Below the pieces are notes generated by a model that was not told where the DNA came from, ran no database searches, and saw only the letters and a list, made by a program, of their open reading frames with translations. The position numbers and the translations under genes are program-made. From NCBI GenBank assembly GCA_902778135.1, contig CACYWP010000008.1, forward strand, positions 45,031 to 109,030: a stretch of 64,000 nt of DNA, written 5' to 3'. Shown here piece after piece: positions 18,693 through 27,358 of this stretch. Position 1 is the stretch's first letter. Every line of letters starts with the position of its first letter. The stretch is from an uncultured Coriobacteriaceae bacterium. GTDB taxonomy: Bacteria > Actinomycetota > Coriobacteriia > Coriobacteriales > Atopobiaceae.

Positions 18693-20204
18693 GTGTACTG
18701 TCCGAACTGTGGCATGGAACTTCCCGACTGGGCGCACTTCTGCGAGCGTTGTGGGGCTCGCGTGGGTGCGTCGGCGCGCCATGGCGACCCGCTCGATCAG
18801 GTCGAGATGGGCGAGGCGCCTGCGGAACCGCTGTGGGAGGACGATGTCGTCCCACGGGAGGAGCCGTCACCGTCTCCCGACGGTCCGTCCGTGTCCCCGC
18901 AGGAGGAGTCGGCTGACGACCAGACGCAGCTGATGGATGCGACCGAGATGGCTGATGCGGCTGGCGACCTGACGGTTGCGATGGCGGTACCGGAAGAGGC
19001 CGATGACGACGAGGATTTCCCCGAGCCCGACGAGGATGCGCCGGAGTCCCACGAAGGGGCATCCGGGGAGTCGGTGGGGGAGGCCGTCGAGGCGGACGAT
19101 GCCGAGGATGCCACCGACGAGGAGGCCCCCGACGAGGCAGATGCGGCGTCTCCCGAGATGACCGAGGCCATCGACATGGACAGGGAGCTTGCAGACGACG
19201 AGGACGAGCTGTCAGGCGACGAGGACGATGCGGAGGAGGTCGAGCCCGCACAGCCGGAACCCGACCAGTACGATCGGGTGCCCGTCTATGTCATGGAGCG
19301 AATCGACGTGGGCGATGATGACGGCCCGCGCGACGACGAGCCCTACGAGTCCCCCTACCTGAGCAATCCCTGGGAGGGCCGCAGTCGTCCCTCCGAACGG
19401 CTGAGCCAGCGCCGGCGCGGTTCGGCGTCGATGGTGGTCGGTGCGGTCATCGCTGCCGTCGCCATTGCCGTCGGCCTGCTCGTCGCCCGCTTCGTCATCG
19501 GGGGCGGTGCGGACACGTCCCAGCAAGACGAACAGGTGTCCCTGGGCATTCCGGTGACCACGAGCGAGGCGAAGGGCATCATCGAGGGCCTCGAGGGATG
19601 GTGGAAGACCGACCGCACCTTCGACGGTCGCTATTGGCACATCACGGACGGCCAGATGGAGGTCTATGCCGCCGATGGCGTGCTGGCATCGCAGACGGCC
19701 ATCGACCCCACCAGCATCGAGCGTCTGAGCGTGGGCCCGGGTGGCATCGAGGGGCCCGGGTACTACCTGCGCAGCATCGCCTTCTTCCTGCGCGACGACG
19801 ATGACACCCTCTATGCCGTGGACTCCGATGGCTCTGCCGACGAGGATGCCAACCTGCATCGGGTCGACGCGCCCGGCTTCTCGTCCGATGGCGAGGAGGC
19901 TCCCGAAGACGAGGAGAGCACGCAGGAGGGCTCGGAGGAATACGTGCTGCCCGACTCCTCGGAGCGCGCCTACGAGACCTGGGAGCTGGAGGGGCTCTCC
20001 GACTACGACCTGTTCGTCGCGCGCAACGAGATCTACGCCCGCCACGGCTACGTGTTCGAGGGGCAGCTGAGCGAGTACTTTGCCGGCAAGAGCTGGTACA
20101 CCCCCTCTGACACGTTCAACGAGGGCGACATCTCCCAGGTGGAGCGCGAGAACGTCGGCACGATACTCGCCATCGAGCAGGCGCGCGGCTCCCAGTACCT
20201 GTAG
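18693..20204 (+). CDS. zinc-ribbon membrane protein with C-terminal YARHG domain
   Basis: This 503-residue protein begins with a zinc ribbon (CPNCG...FCERCG, residues 3-22). A strongly acidic low-complexity region of about 180 residues, rich in Glu/Asp/Ala, follows. Then comes one TM helix (VVGAVIAAVAIAVGLLVARF, about 249-268), and an extracellular part that ends in a YARHG domain (VARNEIYARHGYVFEG). The topology is probably cytosolic zinc ribbon and external YARHG. YARHG domains are thought to act at the cell surface; no precise role is known. The GTG start is chosen because it begins the zinc ribbon; its ribosome site is weak. Confidence 0.8.
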   Translation: MYCPNCGMELPDWAHFCERCGARVGASARHGDPLDQVEMGEAPAEPLWEDDVVPREEPSPSPDGPSVSPQEESADDQTQLMDATEMADAAGDLTVAMAVPEEADDDEDFPEPDEDAPESHEGASGESVGEAVEADDAEDATDEEAPDEADAASPEMTEAIDMDRELADDEDELSGDEDDAEEVEPAQPEPDQYDRVPVYVMERIDVGDDDGPRDDEPYESPYLSNPWEGRSRPSERLSQRRRGSASMVVGAVIAAVAIAVGLLVARFVIGGGADTSQQDEQVSLGIPVTTSEAKGIIEGLEGWWKTDRTFDGRYWHITDGQMEVYAADGVLASQTAIDPTSIERLSVGPGGIEGPGYYLRSIAFFLRDDDDTLYAVDSDGSADEDANLHRVDAPGFSSDGEEAPEDEESTQEGSEEYVLPDSSERAYETWELEGLSDYDLFVARNEIYARHGYVFEGQLSEYFAGKSWYTPSDTFNEGDISQVERENVGTILAIEQARGSQYL

Positions 20205-20244
20205 CGTCACGGACTCGGGCGAGAGGCGACGGGGGTTGGGACCC

Positions 20245-20766
20245 ATGACCCGCATCCTGATGGTGTGCCACGGCAACATCTGCCGCTCGACGATGGCCGA
20301 GTACGTGATGCGCCATCTGGTCGGGCGCCAGGGGCTCGAAGGCCAGGTCTGGGTGGACTCCGCGGCGACGAGCCGCGAGTCGTTGGGCAACGGGGTGCAT
20401 CGGGGCACCCAGCGCGTCCTGCGACGTCACGGCATCCCCTGCGGCAACCATCGCTCGCGGCAGATGAACAGCGACGACTACGGGCGCTTTGACCTCATCT
20501 GCGGCATGGACCAGGAGAACCTCGCCGGCATCTATCGCATCCTCGGCGGGGAGCGTGGCTATGGGTGGAGTTGGGACCCGGTGAGCGACGCCTATGCGCG
20601 CCGCGTCGACCCGGCAGGCAAGGTGCATCTGCTGCTGGACTGGGCCGCGAACCCACGCGACATCGCGGACCCCTGGTACACCGGCGACTTCGATGCCACG
20701 TATCGCGACGTGCTCGAGGGCTGCGAGACGCTGCTCGCGTCGCTTGTGGCCGGCGAGGTGGGGTAG
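20245..20766 (+). CDS. low-molecular-weight protein-tyrosine phosphatase family protein
   Basis: This 173-residue cytosolic enzyme has the P-loop CHGNICRST at residues 8-16, matching C-X5-R-S/T with Cys8 as nucleophile and Arg14. The C-terminal DPWYTGDFDATYRDV supplies the general-acid Asp loop of LMW-PTPs. Arsenate reductases of the same fold use extra cysteines that I do not see, so phosphatase is preferred. Substrates are unknown. The stop is two bases before the U32 peptidase start, so they are probably co-transcribed. Confidence 0.88.
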   Translation: MTRILMVCHGNICRSTMAEYVMRHLVGRQGLEGQVWVDSAATSRESLGNGVHRGTQRVLRRHGIPCGNHRSRQMNSDDYGRFDLICGMDQENLAGIYRILGGERGYGWSWDPVSDAYARRVDPAGKVHLLLDWAANPRDIADPWYTGDFDATYRDVLEGCETLLASLVAGEVG

Positions 20767-20768
20767 CG

Positions 20769-21989
20769 ATGTCGTGCATGCCGATGGAGCTGCTGGCTCC
20801 TGCGCAGGGGCCCGAGCAGCTGGCCATGGCCCTGCACTTCGGGGCCGATGCGGTCTATCTGGCGGCGCCGCGCTGGGGCATGCGGGCCGGTGCGCGCAAC
20901 TTCTCCGACGACGAGCTGGCGCAAGGGGTTGCCCTGGCCCATCGGGCTGGCGTGCGGGTGCATCTGGCGCTGAACACGGTCATGACCGACGAGGACGCCG
21001 ACGCGCTGCCGGGGTACCTGGGACAGGCCCAGGAAATGGGGGTGGATGCGGCTATCGTGGCCGACCTGGGGGCGATGGAGCTCGTGCGCCGGCATGCCCC
21101 GAGGCTGGAGCTGCACGTCTCTACCCAGGCGTCGGTGATGAGTGCCGCCGCGGCACGGGCGTACGCGCGCCTGGGTGCCCGACGCATCGTCCTTGCCCGG
21201 GAGATGACGCTGAGGCAGATCGCCGAGCTGCGCAGGCGCCTGGGTCCCGAGGTGGAGCTCGAAGTCTTCGCGCACGGGTCCATGTGCGTCGCATACTCGG
21301 GGCGCTGCCTGCTCTCGGCCGAGATGATGGGCCCCGAACGCTCCGCCAGCCACGGGGCGTGCGCGCAGCCCTGTCGCTGGCGCTGGCAGCTGGTGGAGGA
21401 GCGAACCCCCGGTCGGCCCCTGCCTCTCGAGTCCGAGGGCGGCGCCAGCTACCTGCTCTCGTCGCACGACCTCTGCCTGCTGGGACACCTGGACCGGCTG
21501 TGCGAGGCGGGCGTCGACGCCATCAAGGTCGAGGGACGTGCCAAGGGCTGCTACTACACCGCCTGCGTGACCAATGCCTACCGCCACGTGCTGGATGGGG
21601 ATCCTCCCGCGTCGTGGATGGGCGAGCTCGAGGCGGTCAGCCATCGCCCGTATTCGACGGGGTTCCTCTTCGGCGAGCCGCGGCAGGGGGAGGGCCACGG
21701 CGCCTACGCGCGCGAGCGGACGATGGTCGCGGTGGTCGAGGGGTGCGACCACGCCGACGATGCGTGGCTGGTGCGGGTCGCCTGTCGCAACCGGGCGGCC
21801 GCCGGTCGCATGCTGGACGTCCTGAGCCCCGGCCATCCGGTGCGGAACCTGCGCATGGAGGGACTCGAGCTGCTGGGTGGGGATGGGACGTGGTCCTCGG
21901 CGGACGCCCTGGTGCGTAACGGCGCCACCTATCGGCTGCGCTGCCCGTGGCCGCTTGAGGCGGGAGACGTGCTCTGCGCCCGGTCGTGA
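20769..21989 (+). CDS. peptidase U32 family protein
   Basis: This 406-residue protein begins with the U32 signature ELLAPAQGPEQLAMALHFGADAVY (in two blocks). It contains FAHGSMCVAYSGRCLLS and GACAQPCRW, whose conserved cysteines are the family hallmark, then KVEGRAKGCYY. U32 members include collagenase-type PrtC and RNA-hydroxylation factors such as RlhA/TrhP. The latter act in tRNA or rRNA modification with iron-sulfur-type cysteine sets, so a hydroxylase role is as likely as proteolysis. It follows the phosphatase by two bases. Confidence 0.87.
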   Translation: MSCMPMELLAPAQGPEQLAMALHFGADAVYLAAPRWGMRAGARNFSDDELAQGVALAHRAGVRVHLALNTVMTDEDADALPGYLGQAQEMGVDAAIVADLGAMELVRRHAPRLELHVSTQASVMSAAAARAYARLGARRIVLAREMTLRQIAELRRRLGPEVELEVFAHGSMCVAYSGRCLLSAEMMGPERSASHGACAQPCRWRWQLVEERTPGRPLPLESEGGASYLLSSHDLCLLGHLDRLCEAGVDAIKVEGRAKGCYYTACVTNAYRHVLDGDPPASWMGELEAVSHRPYSTGFLFGEPRQGEGHGAYARERTMVAVVEGCDHADDAWLVRVACRNRAAAGRMLDVLSPGHPVRNLRMEGLELLGGDGTWSSADALVRNGATYRLRCPWPLEAGDVLCARS

Positions 21990-22039
21990 GCGGGTCGCGC
22001 GTGGCCGGCGATGGGGACGGGGCGCTCTTCGCCGCGAAG

Positions 22040-22069
22040 TTGGATTCTGTCCGCGCCGGCAGGTAGTAT
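22040..22069 (+). promoter_or_regulatory. sigma70-type promoter of pcrA
   Basis: TTGGAT (22040-22045), an 18-base spacer and TAGTAT (22064-22069) lie 40 bases upstream of the helicase start. Confidence 0.5.
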
Positions 22070-22108
22070 GCTGGGATACGTTTTGTCATCGACCATCCCG
22101 GGAGACCC

Positions 22109-24547
22109 ATGCCCTACGACCAGCAACAGCTCTTCTCCTTCGCCGCGCCCGTCCCGGCCCCGCCCATCGACCTCGATGGGCTCAATCCCGCCCAGCACCA
22201 GGCTGTCATGTGCACCACCGGGCCCCTGCTGGTGCTGGCAGGCGCGGGCTCGGGCAAGACGCGCGTCCTTACCTACCGCATCGCGCACATGATCGCCGAC
22301 GAGGGCGTGCGCCCCTGGCAGGTCCTGGCCATCACCTTCACCAACAAGGCCGCCGCCGAGATGCGCGAGCGTCTGGGGGCGTTGCTGCCGGGTGGGACGC
22401 GTGGCATGTGGATCTGCACCTTCCACGCGATGTGCGTGCGCATCCTGAGGGAGGACGGGGAGCTGCTGGGGTACCGCCCCAACTTCTCCATCTACGATGA
22501 CGACGACTCCCGTCGTCTGGTCAAGGCCATCATGTCGGACCTGGACATCGACCAGAAGCAGGCTCCCGTCAACGCGGTGCGCTCGCTCGTCAGCCAGGCG
22601 AAGAACGCCATGGTCAGCGCCGACGAGACGGAGGCCCAGGCCTCCTCGCCCCAACAGCGCGCCGCGGCACGCGTCTATCGCGAGCTCGACCGGCGCCTGG
22701 CCCGTGCCAACGCGATGGACTTCGACGACCTGCTGGTCAATGCCTACAGGCTCCTGTCGCGCCATGCCGACGTGCTGGAGCGCTACCAGGAGCGCTTCCG
22801 CCAGATCAGCGTGGACGAGTACCAGGACACCAACCGCGTCCAGTACATGATCTGCAACCTGCTGGCGTCGCGCTACCGCAACCTCATGGTGGTCGGCGAC
22901 GACGACCAGTCCATCTACAGCTGGCGTGGTGCCGACATCCAGAACATCCTCGACTTCGAGAAGGACTATCCCGACGCCCTGGTGGTGCGTCTGGAGGAGA
23001 ACTACCGCTCGACGGGGCACATCCTGGAGGCGGCCAACGCCGTGGTGGCGCACAACGCGCGTCGCAAGCCCAAGCGCCTCTACACCAGCGCGGGCGATGG
23101 CGAGCCGATCGAGGTCTTCCAGGCGGCCGACGAGCGCGACGAGGGTCGTTGGATCGGCTCGGAGATCGAGAGGCTGCACGACGCGGGCACCAGCTATGAC
23201 GACGTCGCGGTCTTCTACCGCACCAACGCCCAGTCGCGCGTCCTCGAGGACATGTTCCTGCGCGCGGGCGTCCCCTACAAGATCGTCGGCGGCACGCGCT
23301 TCTTCGACCGTGCCGAGATCCGTGACGTGATGGCCTACCTCAAGCTGGTGGTCAATCCCGACGACGACGTCAGCGCCGAGCGCGTGGTCAACACCCCGCG
23401 CAGAGGCGTCGGCACCACCTCCATCAACAAGGTCCGCGCCTATGCCGCCGCCTACGGGCTGTCGTTCTTCTCCGCGGCGCAGGCCTGCATCGCCGAAACC
23501 GGCCTGCTGCCCGCCAAGGCACGCAATGGCCTGGGCGAGTTCTGCGGCGTGGTGGAGGCCGGCCGCCACTACGCGGGCGACCTCGCCGACGTGGTCCAGG
23601 CCATCGTCGAGAAGGCGGGTCTCATACGATCCCTCGAGGCCGAGAACACCGTGGAGGCCGACGCGCGCATCGAGAACATCAAGGAATTCTTTGGTGTGGC
23701 GGCGGAGTTCGACGAGACGCATGACGACGTCGCCGCGACGTTGGAGAGCCTGCGCCAGCTGCGTGAGGCGGGTGCCCTCGGGGACGTCACGCCTGCGGTC
23801 GACGCGGTCGCGCCTGCATTGCCCGAGGTCGCCGCAGAGAAGCTGCCCGCGCTGATGGAGTGGCTCGCCCTGCGCAGCGACCTGGACGCGCTTGCCGGAC
23901 AGTCGAGCGCCATCACGATGATGACCATCCACTCGGCCAAGGGCCTGGAGTTCCCGGTGGTGTTCGTCGCCGGGGTTGAGGAGGGGCTGTTCCCGCACCG
24001 CGCCCACGAGGGTGACGGGGCCTCCATCGAGGAGGAGCGACGCCTGGCCTACGTCGCCATCACACGGGCCAAGCGGCGCCTGTACCTCACCTATGCGTCG
24101 ACCAGGCGCATGTTCGGGTCGGTGCAGGCAAACCCGCCCAGCCGCTTCCTGATGGAGATCCCTCGCGAGCACCTGCATTCCAGTGGCATCGGCAGCTCGG
24201 GCATGAGCGGCGTCGGCTGGGAGAAGCGTGGCGACCGGCACGGCACCTATGGCAGCGGGCGGGGCTCGGAGGTCTATGGCGGGCGCGTCTTCGGCTCGCG
24301 CACGCGGTCGACGGGTGGGTCGCGCGACGCGACGCCCAGTGCGGCCAGGCGTCCCGAACCCATCCGGCGTGACGCCGCCAAGGCGGCCCAGACCTTCTCG
24401 GCGGGCGACCAGGTCTCGCACAAGACCTTTGGCCCGGGCGTGGTAAAGGCCGTCGCAGGCGATACGATAGAGGTGTACTTCACCAGGACGGGCAAGACGA
24501 AGAAGCTGTTGAGGGGCTTCGCACCTATCGTGCGCATCGACGGATGA
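22109..24547 (+). CDS. pcrA: UvrD/PcrA-type DNA helicase
   Basis: This 812-residue superfamily 1A helicase unwinds DNA 3'-to-5' in repair and in rolling-circle replication. Motifs appear in order: Q-motif LNPAQHQAV (25-33), Walker A AGAGSGKT (44-51), FTNKAAAEM, motif II DEYQDTN, GDDDQSIYSWRGA, LEENYRS, TIHSAKGLEF and the closing VAITRAKRRLYLTY. The tail has a Ser/Gly/Arg-rich linker and a Tudor-like end (HKTFGPGVVKAV), typical of PcrA and involved in RNA polymerase contact. PcrA is favoured over RecB-type helicases by length. The MscS gene follows 16 bases later. Confidence 0.95.
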   Translation: MPYDQQQLFSFAAPVPAPPIDLDGLNPAQHQAVMCTTGPLLVLAGAGSGKTRVLTYRIAHMIADEGVRPWQVLAITFTNKAAAEMRERLGALLPGGTRGMWICTFHAMCVRILREDGELLGYRPNFSIYDDDDSRRLVKAIMSDLDIDQKQAPVNAVRSLVSQAKNAMVSADETEAQASSPQQRAAARVYRELDRRLARANAMDFDDLLVNAYRLLSRHADVLERYQERFRQISVDEYQDTNRVQYMICNLLASRYRNLMVVGDDDQSIYSWRGADIQNILDFEKDYPDALVVRLEENYRSTGHILEAANAVVAHNARRKPKRLYTSAGDGEPIEVFQAADERDEGRWIGSEIERLHDAGTSYDDVAVFYRTNAQSRVLEDMFLRAGVPYKIVGGTRFFDRAEIRDVMAYLKLVVNPDDDVSAERVVNTPRRGVGTTSINKVRAYAAAYGLSFFSAAQACIAETGLLPAKARNGLGEFCGVVEAGRHYAGDLADVVQAIVEKAGLIRSLEAENTVEADARIENIKEFFGVAAEFDETHDDVAATLESLRQLREAGALGDVTPAVDAVAPALPEVAAEKLPALMEWLALRSDLDALAGQSSAITMMTIHSAKGLEFPVVFVAGVEEGLFPHRAHEGDGASIEEERRLAYVAITRAKRRLYLTYASTRRMFGSVQANPPSRFLMEIPREHLHSSGIGSSGMSGVGWEKRGDRHGTYGSGRGSEVYGGRVFGSRTRSTGGSRDATPSAARRPEPIRRDAAKAAQTFSAGDQVSHKTFGPGVVKAVAGDTIEVYFTRTGKTKKLLRGFAPIVRIDG

Positions 24548-24563
24548 GCGGGGGCTGAGGGCG

Positions 24564-25343
24564 ATGTGGGAGTTTCTGAGGGACACGACCGTCTTTGACG
24601 TGAGCTTGGCCACCCTGCTGGGAAAGGCGTCGCTGCTCGTCGTCGTCAGCGTCATCGCGTATGTCGTCGACCGCATGCTGTCGCGCGTCGTGCGCAGCGT
24701 GCTCAACAAGTCGCGGGTGCCCTCCATCTCCATCATCGTCAACATCATGAGGGGGGTCATCTGGTCGCTCGCCCTGATGACGGTCCTGGAGCCGGTCTTT
24801 GGCGTGCAGCCGACCGCCTTCGTCGCCGCCCTCGGCGTCGGTTCGGTGGCACTATCGCTGGGCCTGCAGGACACGATGTCCAACATCATCGGAGGCCTGG
24901 CGCTCATGACGAGCAAGGTGATCAAGCCGGGTGACATGATCACCTTTGCGGGCTTCACAGGCACGGTCATCGACATCAACTGGCGCGCGACCTGCGTCGC
25001 CGACTCCTATGGGCAGGTCAACATCATCCCCAACTCCGTGATCTCCAAGACGGCGCTGGTCAAGCTGTCGCCTGCGACAAGGGACTGCTGCGTCCTGCCG
25101 CTCTTCATCCTGCACGGGACGGACCTCGACGAGGCCCGCATCGACCTGGCGCGCATTGCGGACGAGCGACTGGGGGAGTGGGTCGACCCCCAGAGGGAGT
25201 CGTGGATCACCGTGACGAGCATGGACCCCGGTGGCATGATCGCCCAGGTGAGCGTGCCGCTCATGCATGGCGTGTCGGCGGACCATGCGCGCACCAGGCT
25301 GGCGGGGGGACTGTCCGGGGCGGAATGGGTCAAGACGGTGTGA
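24564..25343 (+). CDS. small-conductance mechanosensitive channel (MscS family)
   Basis: This 259-residue membrane protein has three TM helices. The third, pore-lining helix is rich in Gly/Ala (FVAALGVGSVALSLGLQDT), followed by the beta domain entry MSNIIGGLALM and KPGDMITF. These are the MscS hallmarks. It releases solutes on osmotic downshock. The gene lies 16 bases after pcrA and may be read through from it. It converges on mtnN with an 18-base gap. Confidence 0.93.
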   Translation: MWEFLRDTTVFDVSLATLLGKASLLVVVSVIAYVVDRMLSRVVRSVLNKSRVPSISIIVNIMRGVIWSLALMTVLEPVFGVQPTAFVAALGVGSVALSLGLQDTMSNIIGGLALMTSKVIKPGDMITFAGFTGTVIDINWRATCVADSYGQVNIIPNSVISKTALVKLSPATRDCCVLPLFILHGTDLDEARIDLARIADERLGEWVDPQRESWITVTSMDPGGMIAQVSVPLMHGVSADHARTRLAGGLSGAEWVKTV

Positions 25344-25361
25344 CGCCCGACGCCATGCGCG

Positions 25362-26075
25362 CTATGCCAGCAGCTCCACCGCCCGCGCGACGATTCCCGC
25401 GCAGAGGCGCGCCGTCTGGGCCTCTGCGTCGCGATACTCGAGCTTGCTGGTGTCGTCGGCGTTGTCCGAGATGGCGCGGACGATGACGAAGGGCACGTCG
25501 TTGCGGTAGCACACCTGGGCTATGGGGGTCCCCTCCATCTCGCAGCAATGGGCGCCGAAGGTGCCAATGATGCGCTCCCGGTCCTCCCGCTCGCAGACGA
25601 ACTGGTCACCCGAGGCGATGCGGCCGGGCGTGGCGTGCAAGTCGGGGGCGACCTCGGCAGCGGCACGCAACACGGCCTGCACCATCAGCGGATCGGCAGC
25701 GAACGCCAGCTTGCCGGTGTCCTCCATCTCGGGAACGACGCCCGGTGCATAGCCCAGCCCGACGACGTCCATGTCGTGGTGGACCGCATCGGTCGAGACG
25801 ACCAGGTCCCCGACGTGCAGAGACTCGTCGAGCGCACCGGCCACGCCCGTGTTGATGACCCTGGTGGCACCGAAGTCGACGATGAGGGTCTGGGCGCACA
25901 TCGCGGCGTTGACCTTGCCGATGCCGCAGCGAACGACGACCACGTCGAAGCCGTGCAGGACCCCCTCGTGGAAGTCCATGCCCGAGACGGTGGTCGTGCG
26001 GTCATCATCCATCTGCTCGATCAGCAGGTCGACCTCCACCTGCATGGCGCCGATGATGCCAAGCCTCTCTGCCAT
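25362..26075 (-). CDS. mtnN: 5'-methylthioadenosine/S-adenosylhomocysteine nucleosidase
   Basis: MTAN cleaves the N-glycosidic bond of MTA and SAH, salvaging adenine and detoxifying SAM products. The 237-residue protein shows MAERLGIIGAMQVEVDLL at the N-terminus, the phosphate/ribose region INTGVAGAL, the substrate-binding CEMEGTPIAQ and the catalytic Asp in RAISDNAD. AGGAGGT precedes the chosen start. The 283-base gap to the divergent DegV gene holds no further gene that I can support. Confidence 0.94.
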   Translation of the reverse strand: MAERLGIIGAMQVEVDLLIEQMDDDRTTTVSGMDFHEGVLHGFDVVVVRCGIGKVNAAMCAQTLIVDFGATRVINTGVAGALDESLHVGDLVVSTDAVHHDMDVVGLGYAPGVVPEMEDTGKLAFAADPLMVQAVLRAAAEVAPDLHATPGRIASGDQFVCEREDRERIIGTFGAHCCEMEGTPIAQVCYRNDVPFVIVRAISDNADDTSKLEYRDAEAQTARLCAGIVARAVELLA

Positions 26076-26358
26076 TGCCGACCTCCTGTGGGATGGTGGC
26101 CCGTGCCTTCCGTGCGGGCCCTCGCGTCCGTCGTCGCCGACCGTCCCCGATATGCCCCGTGCATGCCGCCCTTCATCATAGCGACAATCCTGGGAGGGGA
26201 CGAGGGGCATCACGGGCCACCCGTACGGCCACTGCCCGGCCGCAAGCGGCGCCCAGTCACGCCACTCCAGCCGAATCCGCTGGTGATATGGGCAGAAGGC
26301 ATCGCATCCGGAGTATCATGGGACCCACAGGGACGGAACGGGTTGCAAGGGGGTGCTC

Positions 26359-27231
26359 ATGAACAGCCAGAGGATCGCGCTGCTGACCGATAGCGGCACG
26401 AACACGCCAGCCTCCTTCGCGGCCGAGCATGACATCCGCATAGCGCCGCTGCGCATCACCTTTGCCGAGAGGGCCTACGACAGCGGCGTCGACATCACGC
26501 CCGCCCAGCTCGCGGCACGTCTGCCCCTCGAGGTCCCGAGGACCTCCGCTCCGGCTCCCCAGACGATACGAGCCATGCTCGAGCAGGTCCGCGAGGATGG
26601 CTACGACCGTGCGGTGTTCGTCACGATCTCGTCGGGCCTGTCACCTACCTACCAGACCGTCCGCATGGTCGCCTCCCAGATGAGCGGCTTCTCCGTCATG
26701 GTGGTCGACTCCCTCTCCATCGGCGTTGCCGCCGGGCTGGTGGTGATGGCCGCTGCGGAGATGATCGACCGGGACGTGCCGTTCACGCGCATGCAGCGCA
26801 AGCTGGACGACCTGGCCCGCCGCACCGACGTCTTCTTCTCGACGACGACCCTGGAGTACCTGTGGCGGGGAGGCCGCATCTCCGAGTCCGTCTATCGCCT
26901 GGGCAGCATGCTGGACATCAAGCCGGTCATCACCTGCAACGAATCGGGGCACTATGTCGTGGCCCGCAAGGCGCGCGGGTGGGAGCGGTCCCTGCAGGCT
27001 GAGGTCTCCCTGGCGCGCGACCGTGCCCGGCGCTTTGGTCGCGTGATGCTGGCGGTCTGCTGCTCCGACTCCTGCGACTGCTTCGACATGCTGGAGGGCA
27101 GGCTGCGCCAGGAGATGGCCGTGCTGGGGGTCGAGGTGGTGGGCGTCGTGCGCTCGGACGTATCCGCCGACCTGCTCGTGCATACCGGACCCGACCTGGT
27201 CGGCGTCGGCATCCAAGGGGTCGCCTTCTAG
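26359..27231 (+). CDS. DegV family fatty-acid-binding protein (first copy)
   Basis: DegV (FakB-type) proteins bind a fatty acid and present it to a fatty-acid kinase (FakA) for entry into phospholipid synthesis. The 290-residue protein has LLTDSGTNTP, the PRTSAPAP loop, ISSGLSPTYQ, DSLSIGVAAGLVV and EYLWRGGRIS...LDIKPVIT, in family order. ATG 26359 follows AAGGGGG; a GTG two codons earlier is less well placed. No fakA gene is in the window. A second DegV lies at 57.1 kb, and multiple FakBs with different lipid preferences are common. Confidence 0.9.
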   Translation: MNSQRIALLTDSGTNTPASFAAEHDIRIAPLRITFAERAYDSGVDITPAQLAARLPLEVPRTSAPAPQTIRAMLEQVREDGYDRAVFVTISSGLSPTYQTVRMVASQMSGFSVMVVDSLSIGVAAGLVVMAAAEMIDRDVPFTRMQRKLDDLARRTDVFFSTTTLEYLWRGGRISESVYRLGSMLDIKPVITCNESGHYVVARKARGWERSLQAEVSLARDRARRFGRVMLAVCCSDSCDCFDMLEGRLRQEMAVLGVEVVGVVRSDVSADLLVHTGPDLVGVGIQGVAF

Positions 27232-27313
27232 CACGGCTGACGCGGGCCCGCATCACCTTTGGACGGGGTGCGTAGTCGGCTGCGGTTGGATACCACCGCC
27301 CGCCCACATCGAC

Positions 27314-27319
27314 TAGAAT
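27314..27319 (+). promoter_or_regulatory. candidate -10 element of nhaA
   Basis: A TAGAAT hexamer lies 40 bases before the nhaA start. No good -35 hexamer is at the usual distance. Confidence 0.3.
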
Positions 27320-27358
27320 TTGAAATCCATAGACAGACTCGAACCTTGCTGGAGGGAC